The notes beneath the pieces were generated by a model. It ran no database searches, was not told the origin of the DNA, and saw only the letters and a list, made by a program, of their open reading frames with translations. The position numbers were made by a program, and so were the translations under genes. From Ephydatia muelleri (Eukaryota; Porifera; Demospongiae; Spongillida; Spongillidae), in NCBI GenBank assembly GCA_013339895.1, contig JABACO010000001.1, forward strand, positions 26,890,015 through 26,954,014: DNA of 64,000 nt. The letters are read 5' to 3'. Shown here piece by piece: positions 1 through 13,415 of this stretch; positions within the stretch are counted from its first letter, which is position 1; each line of letters begins with the position of its first letter.

Positions 1-74
1 GATTCTAACATCTACATTTAGGTTCAGAAACCTGGAAATCTTACATAATGCTACTAGAGTGTTGTGTAATGTTC

Positions 75-190
75 TTAAAGTACCACTCCATATGCACAGC
101 ATTGTTCCATATCCTTGATATCAGGAGCAGTTCTTTTATAGGCCATCTGATATGCATGGTTCTCTTCCATTTGGATGTTCTCCAAATAAT
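75..190 (-). CDS. Receptor 1 exon: cytoplasmic tail and stop
   Basis: The terminal exon follows a GAACAG acceptor. It reads DYLENIQMEENHAYQM, AYKRTAPDIKDMEQCC and AYGVVL, then TAA. Four tyrosines (DYLEN, HAYQM, AYKRT, CAYGV) are candidate phosphorylation sites; none sits in a strict ITIM or ITAM consensus. It parallels the tail at 21239-21363. Confidence 0.7.
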
Positions 191-3100
191 CTGTTCAATA
201 TCATAGTGAAGCATTATTTCATGCAATACCAATGCACACTCACTGTACCTTTGTGCTTGTGTTTTATGCAGACAATCACACACACCACACACACAACTGC
301 TGAAATCACCAACACTGATGCTCCACACACTGATCCAAAAACTGCATATGAAGAACACATCTGCATAAATGTGCAAAACTCAGCTAGAACGTACCAATAG
401 CATAATTTAATGTTGTAGTATAGTTTGATGTGAAATTTGCCATTGGAGTCACAAATACTTTGGTAGCTGTTGTGATCATTTCAATTCTTTGGTCTGCTAT
501 TAATAATTTGTGCATGTGTTATATGAGAAGTACATAAGAATACATGAACCTGTACAAATACATAGAAAGAAACTAAACAACATAATAAGTAAGGTATACT
601 TGACATCCTTTAGTCACTGTGTTTGTGTCCATTGAAATTGGCCTCCACCTCCGTAATACTGAAATGGTTACTAAATGCCTTAACAACGAGCCTTGACAAC
701 TTCTGACCTGTGAAACTTGAGGCTATATGCGAACATAACAAGTTCAGTCCCATTTTACAAGCCATGCAATGAAATGGAACTATTGTTTTATTTATGGCCC
801 AAATCATATGGCTTGAAGTTAGGCTCTTGATGCTCTTTCGTCCCCTAGAGCAATTTGTGCGACTGAAGTGAAAGTAAAATAACTGAAGGAGACTAATGGT
901 ACTTACTTACTTTATAATGCTGTTCTGTTGTCAATAGTTTTTTGGCACTGGGAGAGTCGTATGAAGTTGAGTGAACGAGTATGGATGTGCGCGTAGATGT
1001 ACATTGGGGTATAAGCATTTATGTTTCATTAGGGTGGTCTATTGTTTGCTATTTTACACGGCAGGGGGGATGGTGCAGCATTGTGTGGTGTACCTGCACA
1101 CACACACATAAACACATATACATGTACACCTGCTCACATACATATACCACCTGCATACACCTGCACACACATACACCTGCACACACATACACTTGCACAT
1201 ACACCTGTACACACACTTGTACACATATACATATACACCTGCACAAGCATACACGTCCACCTTGTGTACCATAGTGTCGAGTTGCATACGACAGTGCACT
1301 GCACACTTGCAAAACAACAGAGTGAATATCCATGACATCATAGGTAATATCAATTCCCATGACACGTCTCCCTAGATGTCCTGAAAACACTGTGCTCTGA
1401 TATAATGCTCAGCATCTGTCTCATCTAACCACTCTCCCACGCACTCTACAGAGCTCCTGTGGGATAGTGGAACCTACTTACATATAATTTACCAGCATAC
1501 TGTATCATGAAAGAATAACTAGTGTCAATTGCAGAATGGTGTTTTCAAATGGCGACATTTGTTTCCTCTATGGTGCTGTGTCCTGACCCCTTTGAAACAT
1601 TGCAGGACAGCAGTGAAACCAACTGAAGTACTCCCTTTATTACATCACAACTCAATATTTATGCTAAAAGACGATGTGCATTTTAAAGTAATGTAGTGTA
1701 GTACTTGCACATTGCAGAAGCTTCACTGCACACATTCGACTTCCAATGGGCAGGATAATCTTGCTCGATATACATCCTTAGGACATCAATTACATATCTA
1801 TTTACGATACAATTCTTATTGTTGTATGACCTACATGTAGTGCCCAGCAGTGTACATGTAGTAGGCACAATTAATCAAATAGAATATACAAAATGGTCAA
1901 TTAAAACAAACCTGGCTTCTGTGGGATAAAATGATAGGTGTTGTTTTCCCCATTCCCAGCTCCATTGACAGCAAAGAATGTGAAGTGAATTGGATCACCA
2001 TAATCCATGATGGTCTTGTTTTGTCCTCCATTTGTACCATTTAATGAAGTGTCAGTGAAATCAACTGATGAGGTACATGCCCTTGGAAATGAACAGTCTG
2101 GATCACTGGGGATGGTCTTACATCCATATATGGTGATATTGGTACACAGGGTGTAATAGAATATATCAGGAGAGTCAGTGACATCAAGAGAGAATGGAGC
2201 ACCCCAGGAGAGTAAGAAAGTGGTGTTGGAGGTGGTGGATATATAAATTGAGAAGTTGCTTGGAGCTTTAAGAGGACCTGAAAGTTAAAGTTAAAATAGA
2301 GAATATCGTTATGTAGATCTCATAAGATGAGGATAGAATGTAAATATGAATGCTTGTACCATCCCTCAGAAGATACATACTAATATAAATATTACGTAGC
2401 TTGGATACTTTAATATTTGCAAGCTGTTGACATAAAACTGCTCCCGGCTATCAAATGAAGCTTCATGTCTATGTGAGCATGACTGCTGTTCCACTGGAGT
2501 TGGGAGGTTGTCGCCACCATTTTAAAGTCAAATGCTACACGATAAAGAACTGTGGACAATGCATACTACATTGATTGGGATATTATTATGCATTCAATTC
2601 AATTCAATTTCAAGCTTCTTGTGGCTGAATTCTAATTTCACATATTCATGGAAGCACTCTGAAACTCAAAGCCCTTGTCATTTCTACATCCAACTAAAAA
2701 TAATGATGCAAATTTGCAGTGGTATGATAATGTTTCTGTACTGCAATATTACGCTGTACCACATGTACAGCAGGTTGTTGAGTATGTTCCATTTCTGTGG
2801 TGTTCTTAGACCTGCATGTATACATCACTTATGGCAACATTCAGATAGGTAAAAGTGTTTGCAACAAAAACTAATCGAACATTTCATTGCGTAGCATGTG
2901 CAAAGAATAAATCAACTAAAGATTAGAGCGTTCCAACATGGTGGATAGCAAAGATACCTTGTTTGATCCTTGAAATGTGTAATTTGTACTTTTTATTTGT
3001 ATACATTCGTAGAAATTTAAATGGACAATAGAAGAAAACAACAGCTCCTAATACTGGATCATATGGGATAATGGTTACTCCATTTACACTGGAAGAGGTT

Positions 3101-3218
3101 CCGTTCAAAGTCCAAACAGCAATAGTTCCATCTCCAGAGCAAGTGAAAACAGCTGGATTAGGACTTTGAAATACTGTGTAGTTCCCTTGTGGTGAGAGGA
3201 TTGCAGAACCAGCTGCAC
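75..3218 (-). CDS. Receptor 1: Ig + FN3-like single-pass membrane receptor (spliced, 5' end not found)
   Basis: Four exons are supported by AG/GT borders and by alignment with two paralogs in this window. They are the Ig-like exon 2958-3218, FN3-like exon 1912-2277, transmembrane exon 249-341 and tail exon 75-190, which ends in TAA. The joins are phase 1 throughout, so every exon can be skipped or swapped without breaking frame. The product would be a cell-surface protein: extracellular Ig, then FN3-like domain rich in N-glycosylation sequons, one membrane helix (core ASVLVISAVVCVVCVIVCI) and a short basic tail with tyrosines in HAYQMAYKR and CAYGVVL. No ligand can be read. The Ig exon is shorter than in receptors 2 and 3 (261 versus 327 nt) but stays in phase. 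A stalk exon like that at 20926-20997 was not found, and no signal-peptide exon was identified above 3218. A functional gene is likely but not proven. Confidence 0.7.
249..341 (-). CDS. Receptor 1 exon: transmembrane segment
   Basis: A 93-nt exon, phase 1 at both ends. It encodes FGSVCGASVLVISAVV followed by CVVCVIVCIKHKHK: a membrane helix of about 22 residues ending in a basic stop-transfer stretch. The match at 21088-21180 is almost residue for residue and equal in length. Confidence 0.75.
342..1097. other. Intron sequence of receptor 1
   Basis: This stretch lies between the FN3-like and transmembrane exons of receptor 1. It is AT-rich. I see no additional exon that can be supported, though a small stalk exon could be hidden. 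Confidence 0.4.
1098..1260. repeat. CA-rich microsatellite
   Basis: Degenerate (CA)n mixed with ACATAC and CACCTG steps, inside the long intron of receptor 1. Open frames here are low-complexity His/Thr/Tyr artefacts. Confidence 0.85.
1912..2277 (-). CDS. Receptor 1 exon: FN3-like domain
   Basis: This 366-nt exon has a TTTCAG acceptor, a GTTTGT donor and phase 1 borders. It begins GPLKAPSNFSIYIS and contains FLLSWGAPFSLDVTDSP, YYTLCTNITIYGC and FTFFAVNGAGNG. These give the FN3-type Trp, a Tyr-x-Leu strand and the NGAG turn, with extra cysteines likely to form a family-specific disulphide. It is very close to the FN3-like exons of receptors 2 and 3. Confidence 0.75.
2958..3218 (-). CDS. Receptor 1 exon: Ig-like domain
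   Basis: The 261-nt exon is preceded by a CAG acceptor and followed by a GTATC donor, phase 1 at both ends. It reads GAAGSAILSPQGNYTVFQ, then FTCSGDG with the first Cys, VWTLNG with the Ig tryptophan, and a later Cys in FFYCP. The NYTVFQ...W-LNGT framework matches the Ig exons at 18436-18762 and 45585-45911. The second half diverges from the paralogs and the Cys-Cys distance is about 20 residues shorter, so this may be a shortened or decaying domain. Confidence 0.6.
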
Positions 3219-3955
3219 CTGAAGACAACATACGTTATTCATTAAAAGTCAGCATACTAATGAAGAACATTAAACCCTTTGCGGGATATGAGTATATCAG
3301 TGCTTCAGTCCTTACATGTAATTGACAGAAATACGTATACTTGTAGTGACACCATCAATTGTCCATTGAGAGAATCTGCATGTTCGTTGTAAGCAGTATT
3401 AGAATTGCACATATAAAATACATGTTAGACACAATCTCACATAATTTGCGTATCCAAATTAAAAGGTAATAATACTATTTCATCGCAATGAGATCAACGT
3501 GATGCAATATTTGTGGCGCCGTTCGCACCTCTGACCAAGGACTTATTAAGTCATTACTTTGACCCCGGCATCTTCATTAGGGTCAAACTGAGCCGACCAC
3601 AGAATACTTGTTGCAAAGTATTTTCGTGCTGCCCATTGCCAAATTCTGACTAGCGCGCTTATGAGCCAGAGGCCTGCACCAACATGCATGTTATTGATTA
3701 TTTAACAAGTACGTCATACACTGTGTACCGTTTACCCGACCCACCAGTTATCTGGAATATTCCAGCTGCGTCGAAAGCGCCAATTAGGGGGTGAGTTCAC
3801 TGAGTTGCTTGATCGAGATAGCAGCACGTTTCTAATGCCCAAGCACTGTTGACATGATATAGATCTCGTGACGTAATATGCCATCTGTATGCATGTCTCC
3901 TAATTAATGCACCGCTCATTAGCGTTAGGCAGTCTGGGCACGAGACGAGCAGTTC

Positions 3956-3960
<5 letters not shown>

Positions 3961-4002
<42 letters not shown>

Positions 4003-4050
4003 TGTGTGTGTGTGTGTGTGTATGGTTGTGTGTGTACATGTGTGTGTGTT
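3961..4050. repeat. (TG)n microsatellite
   Basis: About 60 bp of almost pure TG, with a few TA interruptions, followed by looser TGTG sequence. Confidence 0.95.
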
Positions 4051-5655
4051 TACGATTGACAATGACAATGATGTCTCAACACAGGCTGGGCTAAGGTCAT
4101 GTACCATTTCGGGAGGGATCTTTCGAATAAGTAAAGTCATAGATATTTACATCTATGGTAAGTTCTAGCACTATCTGTTACCCATCCAATTAATCAGACT
4201 TATACATGTATGACATATGAGTTTTACCACTTTATTCGCAAACTCAAACAGATACACTCAGTTTTTATTTAGGCAACTGCTTGTAAGCATAACTATGCAG
4301 CACGACCCTTGCATTGGTGTTCTACTTGTCCGTCAAGAAACCCAACAATCTTGCAAGTCCTTTCCATCAAATGACTCCCAAAAAGTATCAATATGACATA
4401 GCACAGGATAGGAATGTTTCACCACTGCTCATTGTAAGTGAGCTCATTGGTAGTGTCTCTTGATGCAGTCTGTCTTGATGGAGCACATGAGTGGTTGACT
4501 AGTTCCAGGGACTAAATTGCTGATGATGGGTTAAGTGTTGGATCTCTGTGGCCATCCAAAAGACTAATTTAATGTACTCATTCATTAGTCAAATAAAAAT
4601 GATGAAAGGTTACTCATATTATCATCAAGAACAAGAAATGGGTACATAATTCTGATAAATTAACACCTTAGTAAATGGTAGTCAGCTTGTGATTAACATA
4701 CTGTATTCGACGACTTCCAAGTTATCATAAGTTGTACCCTTTTTTCCACCTTGAATAGTAGTTGGTCACAATTTCAATTTAATTTCAGAGGTCTTAATGT
4801 CATCGTTACTTAATTAACCATTTACATCACTATTATTTAATTAGAACAGTTTTGTAAAAAGCAATCCCTAATTACTTTTAAGTGTTGTGCTCATTTAAAT
4901 AATTGGTAAATATTACAATCAGTTTCAAATTCAGTGTGCATGCATTTGTACACCACATAAGTCATTTTTCAGCTGCTCCAATAACTTTGTGCTACTTTTA
5001 ACACTTTTACAAGCTGTGCCATATTAAAAGTGATTGTATCTGGTGAGGGTGCTAGAAATTGTGCATGTGGAAAAGTATTTAGCAACCCTAGCTCTGTAAT
5101 GAATAAGTTTTGTGTGAAATCTTCTACATTAGAAAGAGGTATCCAAAAGGAATGTGTTCTACTCTGGTAATTCCTAGTGTCAATGGCACGAAGTAAAGAT
5201 GTTTTGTGTGCCTTTTCCCTATACAAGTGATGCACAGAGATGCAAAAGGAACACTATGGGAAGTCACAAGAGGTGGGACACATCTATTGTCCTGGCATTT
5301 AGCCTCATGAGAGTGAGGCTGAGGCAACTGTAGATGGTTGCCACAACCTCATATGGAGGTTGGCATAGCTGGGTGCTATTTGTTTGAACAGACAATACAT
5401 TGATAATTGTTATTTATGCTATTGTGGTTTGTCAAGGTCGAGAGGCGAGGATTGTTGTGTGTTTAAGGTGAAATGAAGTGTTTTTGTATACATGTGTGTC
5501 TGTACCATGCTCTTAAAGAACGGTCATGTCTCCATGGGGACATACGTATGCATCCACACTTGCGGTGACAGGGTCATAAAAAGGATGTTTTTAACCCAAC
5601 TGTGCAGTAGTTCAGATAAACTTATAAGGCTACACAGAGGGGGAAAAAGGCATGT

Positions 5656-5786
<131 letters not shown>

Positions 5787-7425
5787 TTTTGCATCTTTCT
5801 ACTGTTCCTATTAATGACCCGTTGCTGGTAGGAGTGGTAGCTAGAAGGTCATGTTAATTCAAGAGTGTACACATCAGCTAATAATTACTTGACCAGACAA
5901 TGTGTGTGAGTGTATCATTAAATACTACCATCATCAGTGCCATGAGCACACACAATCACACTGGAGTACATACACACATGCATGGTGATTGTTATTTGTT
6001 ACTGTGATGCCCAGAAACTTAGCAATGATTCGAAAGGTGTTTGAGTTCTGTTACTATATAGGTTTCATAGAGGATGTATTATCTCCCAAAGCCATATGTA
6101 CACTGATGATGATGACATATTGGTGCATTGTCCGTTGTGCACACCACCAGCACTACATCGTACTCCTCCATACATTCAGTACACAATGTACAGACACAAG
6201 GCTGCCAACACATGTGCAGGGGCCAACTTTACTAAAGGGGAAAACCCAATTCTAGCTGCTCAAAGGCTGATGAATGTGGTAGATATTACTGTGGCTGCTG
6301 TGCAGGATGATCTTGCAATTGTATCAACATGCTTCAACCCACAAGTACACCTGTGTACATGCTTACAATGTGGGGAGAAAAAGCGAGTTAGGTCTGCCAG
6401 TGGCTGTACACAATATACCTAGACTTCAAACACTTCTTTGCCAATACTATATGTACACACACACACAGCTGAAGACTCATTCCCCAGATCATGTGCTCTT
6501 CCATCACCTGAGATGAAGCTGCACCCTTCAAATACATCCCCCAAGTTCCCTCACCTCCATCCTTATCCATCTATATGATGTACATGCTTACCCATGCTGC
6601 AATATGAACATAGCTGAAGTGATGTCAGTTTAAAATTTCAGTTTGAATAAATGGATCACTGCATCTACTTGTTTTTAGAGGGTCTTGATTGATTGTACCA
6701 TTTATATATATGTACAATAATGCAACATTATAACACTGGGTGAGAATTTCAATTTCCTATGAACAAAATACAGTGACAGTCTAGTGTTGTGTGTGTGTCA
6801 GTCTGTGTGTGTCTTTGTGTGTCTATATGATGTGGCTGCCCATCCATGCTTCATGTCCTTTTCAAAAACCCATGACCTTTTAAGTTATTTGAATTTAAAT
6901 AAATGGGCAATTGAATCAACTTGTGTGGTCTTCAGAGGACTTTGTTTACTTGAAAACAATATTTAATTTGACATATGTGTAATCTGTTACATATTACGAC
7001 CCAAGTTCATTAAGAAATTTAAAATACCGGTACATGTACATCCACTACAGGACAGATTGATAAATAAATTGAGCAACATAAGAAGTGTTCACTCGTGACC
7101 ATGCCCCTCTGTTACTGGCAGACCGGACGAGGTCACTGGCAGAGACAAGTGGATGATGATATGAAGACCTTGAGCCACAAAGACACATGCGGACCTTAAC
7201 TGATGTAACATGTGCTGTGTCTTTCTCTTCCTCTCTCCAGTGTGGCACATAGAAGGAAATGGTATCTCTGTGCATAGGGCACTTTAAAGCAGGACTGTGT
7301 GCTGACTGAGTTTTTATTTTGTATTTAGCCTTGTGTGATGTACTCGTTAATTTAAAGAACTGTACTTTGTTTAATTTTCTCATCAATAAGAAGGGATATG
7401 GAAAATAATGTATGTACCATGTACT

Positions 7426-7627
7426 AACACACAACACATGTACTAGTACTAACAACACACACAACACATGTACTAGTACTAACAACACACACAACACATG
7501 TACTAGTACAAACAACACACACAACACATGTACATGTACTAGTACTAACAATACACACAACACATGTACTAGTACTAACAACACACACAACACATGTACT
7601 AGTACTAACAACACACACAACACATGA
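7426..7627. repeat. 30-bp minisatellite, about six copies
   Basis: Tandem unit of about 30 bp built from ACACATGTACTAGTACTAAC plus AACACACACA. One copy is lengthened by an extra TGTACA. Each unit contains the palindrome GTACTAGTAC. Confidence 0.95.
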
Positions 7628-8145
7628 ATTACACAACATATTCTTCATGGTTCCCATGACTGACTCAGTGTAGTTAAGGCAAGTTCTGGGCTCTGGAACA
7701 GACAACAATGTTGACAACATGTAAACAGCTTGTCGAGCGCACGGCGCTAATGTAGCTTAGTAACGGCGTATTGGGATTACGCGCCGCGCGCACGTCATTC
7801 AGATCATTGCATCATAGATCTATATACCGTATAGAGAGCAGACGTAATTATTCGACAAATATTCTTATTAGTGTATAAAATTACAGTGGCTGATCGGAAC
7901 GGAAGATGGATGGTATACTGCAGTACAACAAGATGGATCAGAAACGGCACGACCCAACCAAATCAGCCGTATAAAAGTGACGAGGTTGTGTACGCATCGT
8001 GAGCTATTGCGACAGGTTTGAAATGTGGGCGGATCGTCTTCCCAGCATACGTTCACGAGGCAGTCGAGGCTTGGTCTGGGGACCCAACTGCATGGGATTC
8101 CACGTCGAGCGCGTGGTGGAGAAATTGAAGTTGCAATTTCAATGA
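7628..8145. other. CpG-richer segment before the gap, no gene called
   Basis: From about 7730 to 7800 the sequence becomes CpG-rich (for example TTACGCGCCGCGCGCACGTC), unlike its AT-rich surroundings. It could be a promoter or a transposon end, but the gap at 8146 hides what follows. Confidence 0.3.
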
Positions 8146-9145
8146 NNNNNNNNNNNNNNNNNNNNNNNNNNNNNNNNNNNNNNNNNNNNNNNNNNNNNNN
8201 NNNNNNNNNNNNNNNNNNNNNNNNNNNNNNNNNNNNNNNNNNNNNNNNNNNNNNNNNNNNNNNNNNNNNNNNNNNNNNNNNNNNNNNNNNNNNNNNNNNN
8301 NNNNNNNNNNNNNNNNNNNNNNNNNNNNNNNNNNNNNNNNNNNNNNNNNNNNNNNNNNNNNNNNNNNNNNNNNNNNNNNNNNNNNNNNNNNNNNNNNNNN
8401 NNNNNNNNNNNNNNNNNNNNNNNNNNNNNNNNNNNNNNNNNNNNNNNNNNNNNNNNNNNNNNNNNNNNNNNNNNNNNNNNNNNNNNNNNNNNNNNNNNNN
8501 NNNNNNNNNNNNNNNNNNNNNNNNNNNNNNNNNNNNNNNNNNNNNNNNNNNNNNNNNNNNNNNNNNNNNNNNNNNNNNNNNNNNNNNNNNNNNNNNNNNN
8601 NNNNNNNNNNNNNNNNNNNNNNNNNNNNNNNNNNNNNNNNNNNNNNNNNNNNNNNNNNNNNNNNNNNNNNNNNNNNNNNNNNNNNNNNNNNNNNNNNNNN
8701 NNNNNNNNNNNNNNNNNNNNNNNNNNNNNNNNNNNNNNNNNNNNNNNNNNNNNNNNNNNNNNNNNNNNNNNNNNNNNNNNNNNNNNNNNNNNNNNNNNNN
8801 NNNNNNNNNNNNNNNNNNNNNNNNNNNNNNNNNNNNNNNNNNNNNNNNNNNNNNNNNNNNNNNNNNNNNNNNNNNNNNNNNNNNNNNNNNNNNNNNNNNN
8901 NNNNNNNNNNNNNNNNNNNNNNNNNNNNNNNNNNNNNNNNNNNNNNNNNNNNNNNNNNNNNNNNNNNNNNNNNNNNNNNNNNNNNNNNNNNNNNNNNNNN
9001 NNNNNNNNNNNNNNNNNNNNNNNNNNNNNNNNNNNNNNNNNNNNNNNNNNNNNNNNNNNNNNNNNNNNNNNNNNNNNNNNNNNNNNNNNNNNNNNNNNNN
9101 NNNNNNNNNNNNNNNNNNNNNNNNNNNNNNNNNNNNNNNNNNNNN
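8146..9145. other. Assembly gap (1000 N)
   Basis: Exactly 1000 consecutive N, the usual placeholder for an unsized scaffold gap. Open frames spanning it are meaningless. Confidence 1.
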
Positions 9146-11156
9146 AAATGATCAAGGCGGGGTCATTTTGAGCGGTCTGGGAACTACAACCACAGCTTCA
9201 CCTAGAGGTTTTATGAGTTCCAGAGTCATTTATAGCGCGAATGCAACAGATTTTGGCTTTAGATATGGGAAACTACAATAGAGTAGTATTGGTGGCCTGT
9301 GAGAACACAGAACAAAAAAGTGTACACTTTTGAGCAAACCGCTTGACCTGCTCCATTTAGCATCATATTGTGCCTCAACATCGGCATATAAGAACTTCAT
9401 AAACCCGAATACTTTCGTTCAAAGGGTAGCTCTAACGTATTTAATAAACACATTATGACTAAGCTCATTGGCGACAACTTTTTTTATGTGGCATTTCACA
9501 CTTTTGGCTTGTTTTTGTATCATTCTTTCATGGACCGCGTGTTCAAATTAAATTAAATAGTGTTCTCATGGTACAGACACACATTTGTACAAAACACCTC
9601 GTTTTCCCCTTAGACTGCATAACGAACTGCATGCACATCTTTCAACAGAAACACACTATCCTTGCACACTGTTGCAATGTCAGTGATAGCAATACAATCA
9701 TGGAATTTATAGGTACATCTACATGTAAAACTAAAAGGTGAACTTCATTCACACGTCGTTTCGTTTAAACGAATCGTACAAACTGTACGGAATGTTAATA
9801 TGGTGTAAACGAAGCATGTAAACGAAGAATGAACCCGTGCACAGTTTAGTTAAACTTATGTATAAACTACGTGGAAACAATACGATTCATTTCTCAGCAC
9901 GTGGTTTGCACGATAAGGCGTGTCCTCTACTGTATTAGGCTGATTATCATTGTGTAACTGGGTCAATGACGCAATCGCATACTATTTTAAACTTAAAGCG
10001 TTTGCAGCAGCGTCGTGCTCTATGAAACTCTCACACTCTAACCTTGGATAAGAATTGCAAACCTCTACAAAAAGGTATGGCGTGGGTCCGAGACACCCAA
10101 CTAGCAATCATAATCATACTCTTAACCTTAATTCATTTGCATTAGCTTATGTACAAGTTACAAAGAATAACTACATGTCATGCTAATAGCCATTACTCAA
10201 TCCAAATACTAAGTTTGAAGGTATCCTGATTAGTGGAGAAGGGTGAGGAGTGAAATGACCTTACTCATCAAACTGGTTAAAATGGATGAGAATGGCATAG
10301 CAACCCTCTTCTGCCACGCCCCTCACACACTAAATAATTGGTTGGTGAATTAACCATAATACAATGTGTCTGCATGTGGGTGTACAGGAGAATCAGAAAA
10401 TCTCCCACCATCCATCCACTGGATTTGCCATTGATTCATGTCCCTAGAAGGTTCAATCGCATACTTTCCTTTCTCTGCTGCTTCTATCCTCATCCTCATA
10501 TCCTATTCCTTGTTAATTCGAACATTATTTGGAACCCACAATACCACATGCCAGTTGAGCTCTGGTTTTATCGTCAGAATTCTAACAACTCGTGAATCAA
10601 ATTCACTATAATTGGTTGTTTGAAACGTTTCGCTACCTGTGATGGAAAATTAATAATACGTTTTGCTACCTATTTTTTGAGTGATGGAAAGTTAATAATA
10701 TTAGTATCTGTTTTCATGTTATTCATGAGACTGTTTCATCTGTATTTTTATTAAACATATGGCACTGCCGAGAATCTATTGTAGCCAAGTTCAACATAAC
10801 CAATGCCAAACACATGTATGGCCAAAAATGGTCTCATATTTTGGCTAGGTATGTATTGATTTGTGGAATGAATAGAAACATTACGCAGTGTTATGAAAAC
10901 TGGATGAGACAACAATCAGGTGGTTTTGTGTGTGCATCCACTGTTAGGTAGCTTTTTGTATTATTTGATTTCATGCCAGCCAAGATGAAGTTCGGAATCA
11001 ATTCTGCAACACACCGTTGTGGGTTGCAACAAAAATGAAATAAGTCATTCACTCAAGTTAAAGTGCAAGAAATAGTTGCACTCTAATATGAAATACTGAA
11101 ATTCAATACGATTATAATGCTCACAGAACAACATTTTTGAGAATGCACATGACTCC

Positions 11157-11158
<2 letters not shown>
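9146..11158. other. Intergenic stretch, no supported gene
   Basis: AT-rich sequence with no convincing exon, RNA gene or long repeat. A short duplicated phrase about GTTTCGCTACCT near 10620-10700 is the only local repetition seen. Confidence 0.4.

Positions 11159-11198
<40 letters not shown>
11159..11198. repeat. Poly-C tract (about 40 nt)
   Basis: An uninterrupted run of C close to the end of the LTR element. It would be G-quadruplex-forming on the minus strand, and it is also the kind of tract where assemblies are unreliable. Confidence 0.95.
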
Positions 11199-11200
<2 letters not shown>

Positions 11201-11387
11201 GCTCTTAACATGAGCATGAATAAGTGATGATGGTATGCAAATTGGTGTCTTTAAAGTCATTTAAGTTTTGGCTCTAAATATTCTCTACCAAGATAGAATT
11301 TGTAGGAGAATTTGAGCATCTAACACATATGATTTCAATTATCCTCGTCAAACTAACCTGTCCCAAAACTTAGGCACTTTATTACAC

Positions 11388-11579
11388 TGTAGCGCACTCC
11401 AAGTCCCGAACAGACTACAAACTTTATGACAGTTTCTCACACTACGCATACAATAAACTCAATTATATACCAGCCAACTATTGTTCTTTAATGCACACGG
11501 CACTACAGTTCTCGATAGTTCTGTCGTCAGGCTGTCGCTAGTAGTGCTGCTCATGCGTACAGCTGTTGCCATCGTTACA
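11388..11579 (-). repeat. LTR (3' relative to the element)
   Basis: 192-bp terminal repeat beginning TGTAGCGCACTCC and ending CATCGTTACA on the plus strand, matching the copy at 17349-17540. Confidence 0.9.
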
Positions 11580-12039
11580 CAGCTCCCCATCCAATGAAAC
11601 TGTGTCCTCACAGAATGAACAACAATGTGCCCATACCAATCTGGAGGATGTCTGTTCCGAGTTGAACGATGCAACTGTTCTCCAGGGTGAGGTAGTTCCG
11701 GCTCAGCAGGTGGTTGTGGGGGCTATAGGGGTGCAGGGGCTATAAGTGGAGGTGGGGTTACATGTTCCTCCACTGCTGGCCCTGGCTCTGGCCTCCTAAT
11801 TTCCACGTATCTGTATTGCTCATCCTGTGAATCAGCCATTGAATCCTGTGGCTCTTTGTTGATCTCCTCCTCTCTTCTTGACTTCTGTTCTTCACTTGGT
11901 GTTGCGATCTCCTCCTCCTCCTCCTCCTCACTTGACTCCTGTTCTCCATGAGGTGATGCCAGCAAAAAGGGTTTCAACCGATTGTAATGCACAATTAATA
12001 TTTTTCGTGGATGCGCCAGACGTCGGATATCGTAAGTCA

Positions 12040-13250
12040 CTTCACCCTTTTTTTTTTTCGAAATATTTGATACGATCCTTGCCATGGTCGATAAACTTTT
12101 GGAGACTTCCTTTTGAGACAGCAGGGGTGTAGAGCCATACATGATCTCCTTTCCGGAAAACACACCGTGCATTCACCTTCTGATCGTATCCAGTCTTCTG
12201 ACGCTGCATGCCTTTCTGTCTGACGTACTGATGCACCAGCTGGAACCTTTTCTTCAGATATTCGACCCCTTCACGCGGGACCTGCTCAATACTAACTGGT
12301 AGATTGAACAACAAATGCTCTGGCAGCACCACCTTCCTCCCAAACATCATCTCAAAAGGTTGGTCTCATGCTAGACGTACGGTAAGCAAACATCAATAAT
12401 GGCAATTGCACATCCCAGTCACGCTCAGCATCAACAACCGCAATGCTCAACAAATTTAACAGTGTTAAATTGTTCAACTAACCAATCCGATTGGGGGTGA
12501 TATGGAGACGTGTGAGTTTTTCGGATTTGAAGAAGGTTCAAAGTTTCTACCTTGGTCTGAGTGCAATTGCTCAGGCACACCTAAACGAATTCACCAAACA
12601 TTTAGCTACAGTTATTGCCTCCATGTTAGGTATTGGGTAGGCTTCCGACCAAAAGTAATCAGCAATAACAAGAATATACTTGTTGCCTCTTAGGGTTTCA
12701 GGTAAGGGCCTCATAATATCCATCGCCACACGTTGCAGCGGCCGCACTGCAGGGTCAAGCTGCAGGGGTGCACGTAGTTTTGCAGGTGGAGGCTTCCTAG
12801 ATGCACAGGATAGAAAACCAGAACACCAAGCAGCTACATCTTTGCGCTGCACTATCCAATAAACACGCTCACGCACCTTCGTAAGGGTCTTGCTAGTTCC
12901 AAAATGACCCCCCCCCCCCCCCCCCCCCCCCCCCCCTTATTGAAGTATGTAAGGCTTCTAATAGCACCGGGACAGAAGTAGGAGGGAGAACTAACTGCAA
13001 TATTCTATGAAGCCCCTTGCAGGTAACATCTTCCCACCGCCTATAAAACACACCATTCTGCTAAACCAGATATAAAGACTGAGCCCACAATATGCTTGGG
13101 TATGCGAAGACAGGTGCTTCGGAAATACCCGAGGGATACAATCATTTTCCATCCATTGAATAACTTGCCCAATGCTGGAGTCCTGTCTCTGTTCCTCAGC
13201 AAGTTCATCCAGAGTCCAACATGGCAGCCAGATATCCGATTGCACCGTAC
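12040..13250 (-). pseudogene. Integrase region of the Ty3/gypsy fossil
   Basis: In order on the minus strand: an N-terminal region with LDELAEEQRQDSSIGQVIQW, a core with VAMDIMRPLPETLRGNKYIL and VIADYF, and a C-terminal part with FRKGDHVWLY. This is the usual layout of a Ty3/gypsy integrase. Broken. Confidence 0.85.
12907..12936. repeat. Poly-C tract (about 29 nt) inside the integrase region
   Basis: A run of C interrupts the integrase-like region. It resembles the tracts at 11159 and 49589. Confidence 0.9.
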
Positions 13251-13415
13251 AAACCTGCTCAAATTATAACTGACACTGAGAGCACGGCATACTTGACAAG
13301 GCATCAGTGTCGGTATGCTTAGTACCAGGGCAATGAACCACCTCAAATCATATTCAGAAAGGCATTCCTTCCATCTAGCAACTTGACCCTCTGGTTCATG
13401 AAAACTCTGCAACCA

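Noticed and set aside
1049-1390. Overlapping Cys/Val- and His/Thr-rich open frames
   Set aside because: They are translations of CA/TG repeats; composition is set by the dinucleotide, with no domain or splice context.
7454-7620. CRISPR-like array at the 30-bp repeats
   Set aside because: Units are contiguous without unique spacers; it is a minisatellite in a eukaryotic sequence.
8025-9281. Long ORFs across 8.0-9.3 kb on both strands
   Set aside because: They consist of N from the assembly gap.
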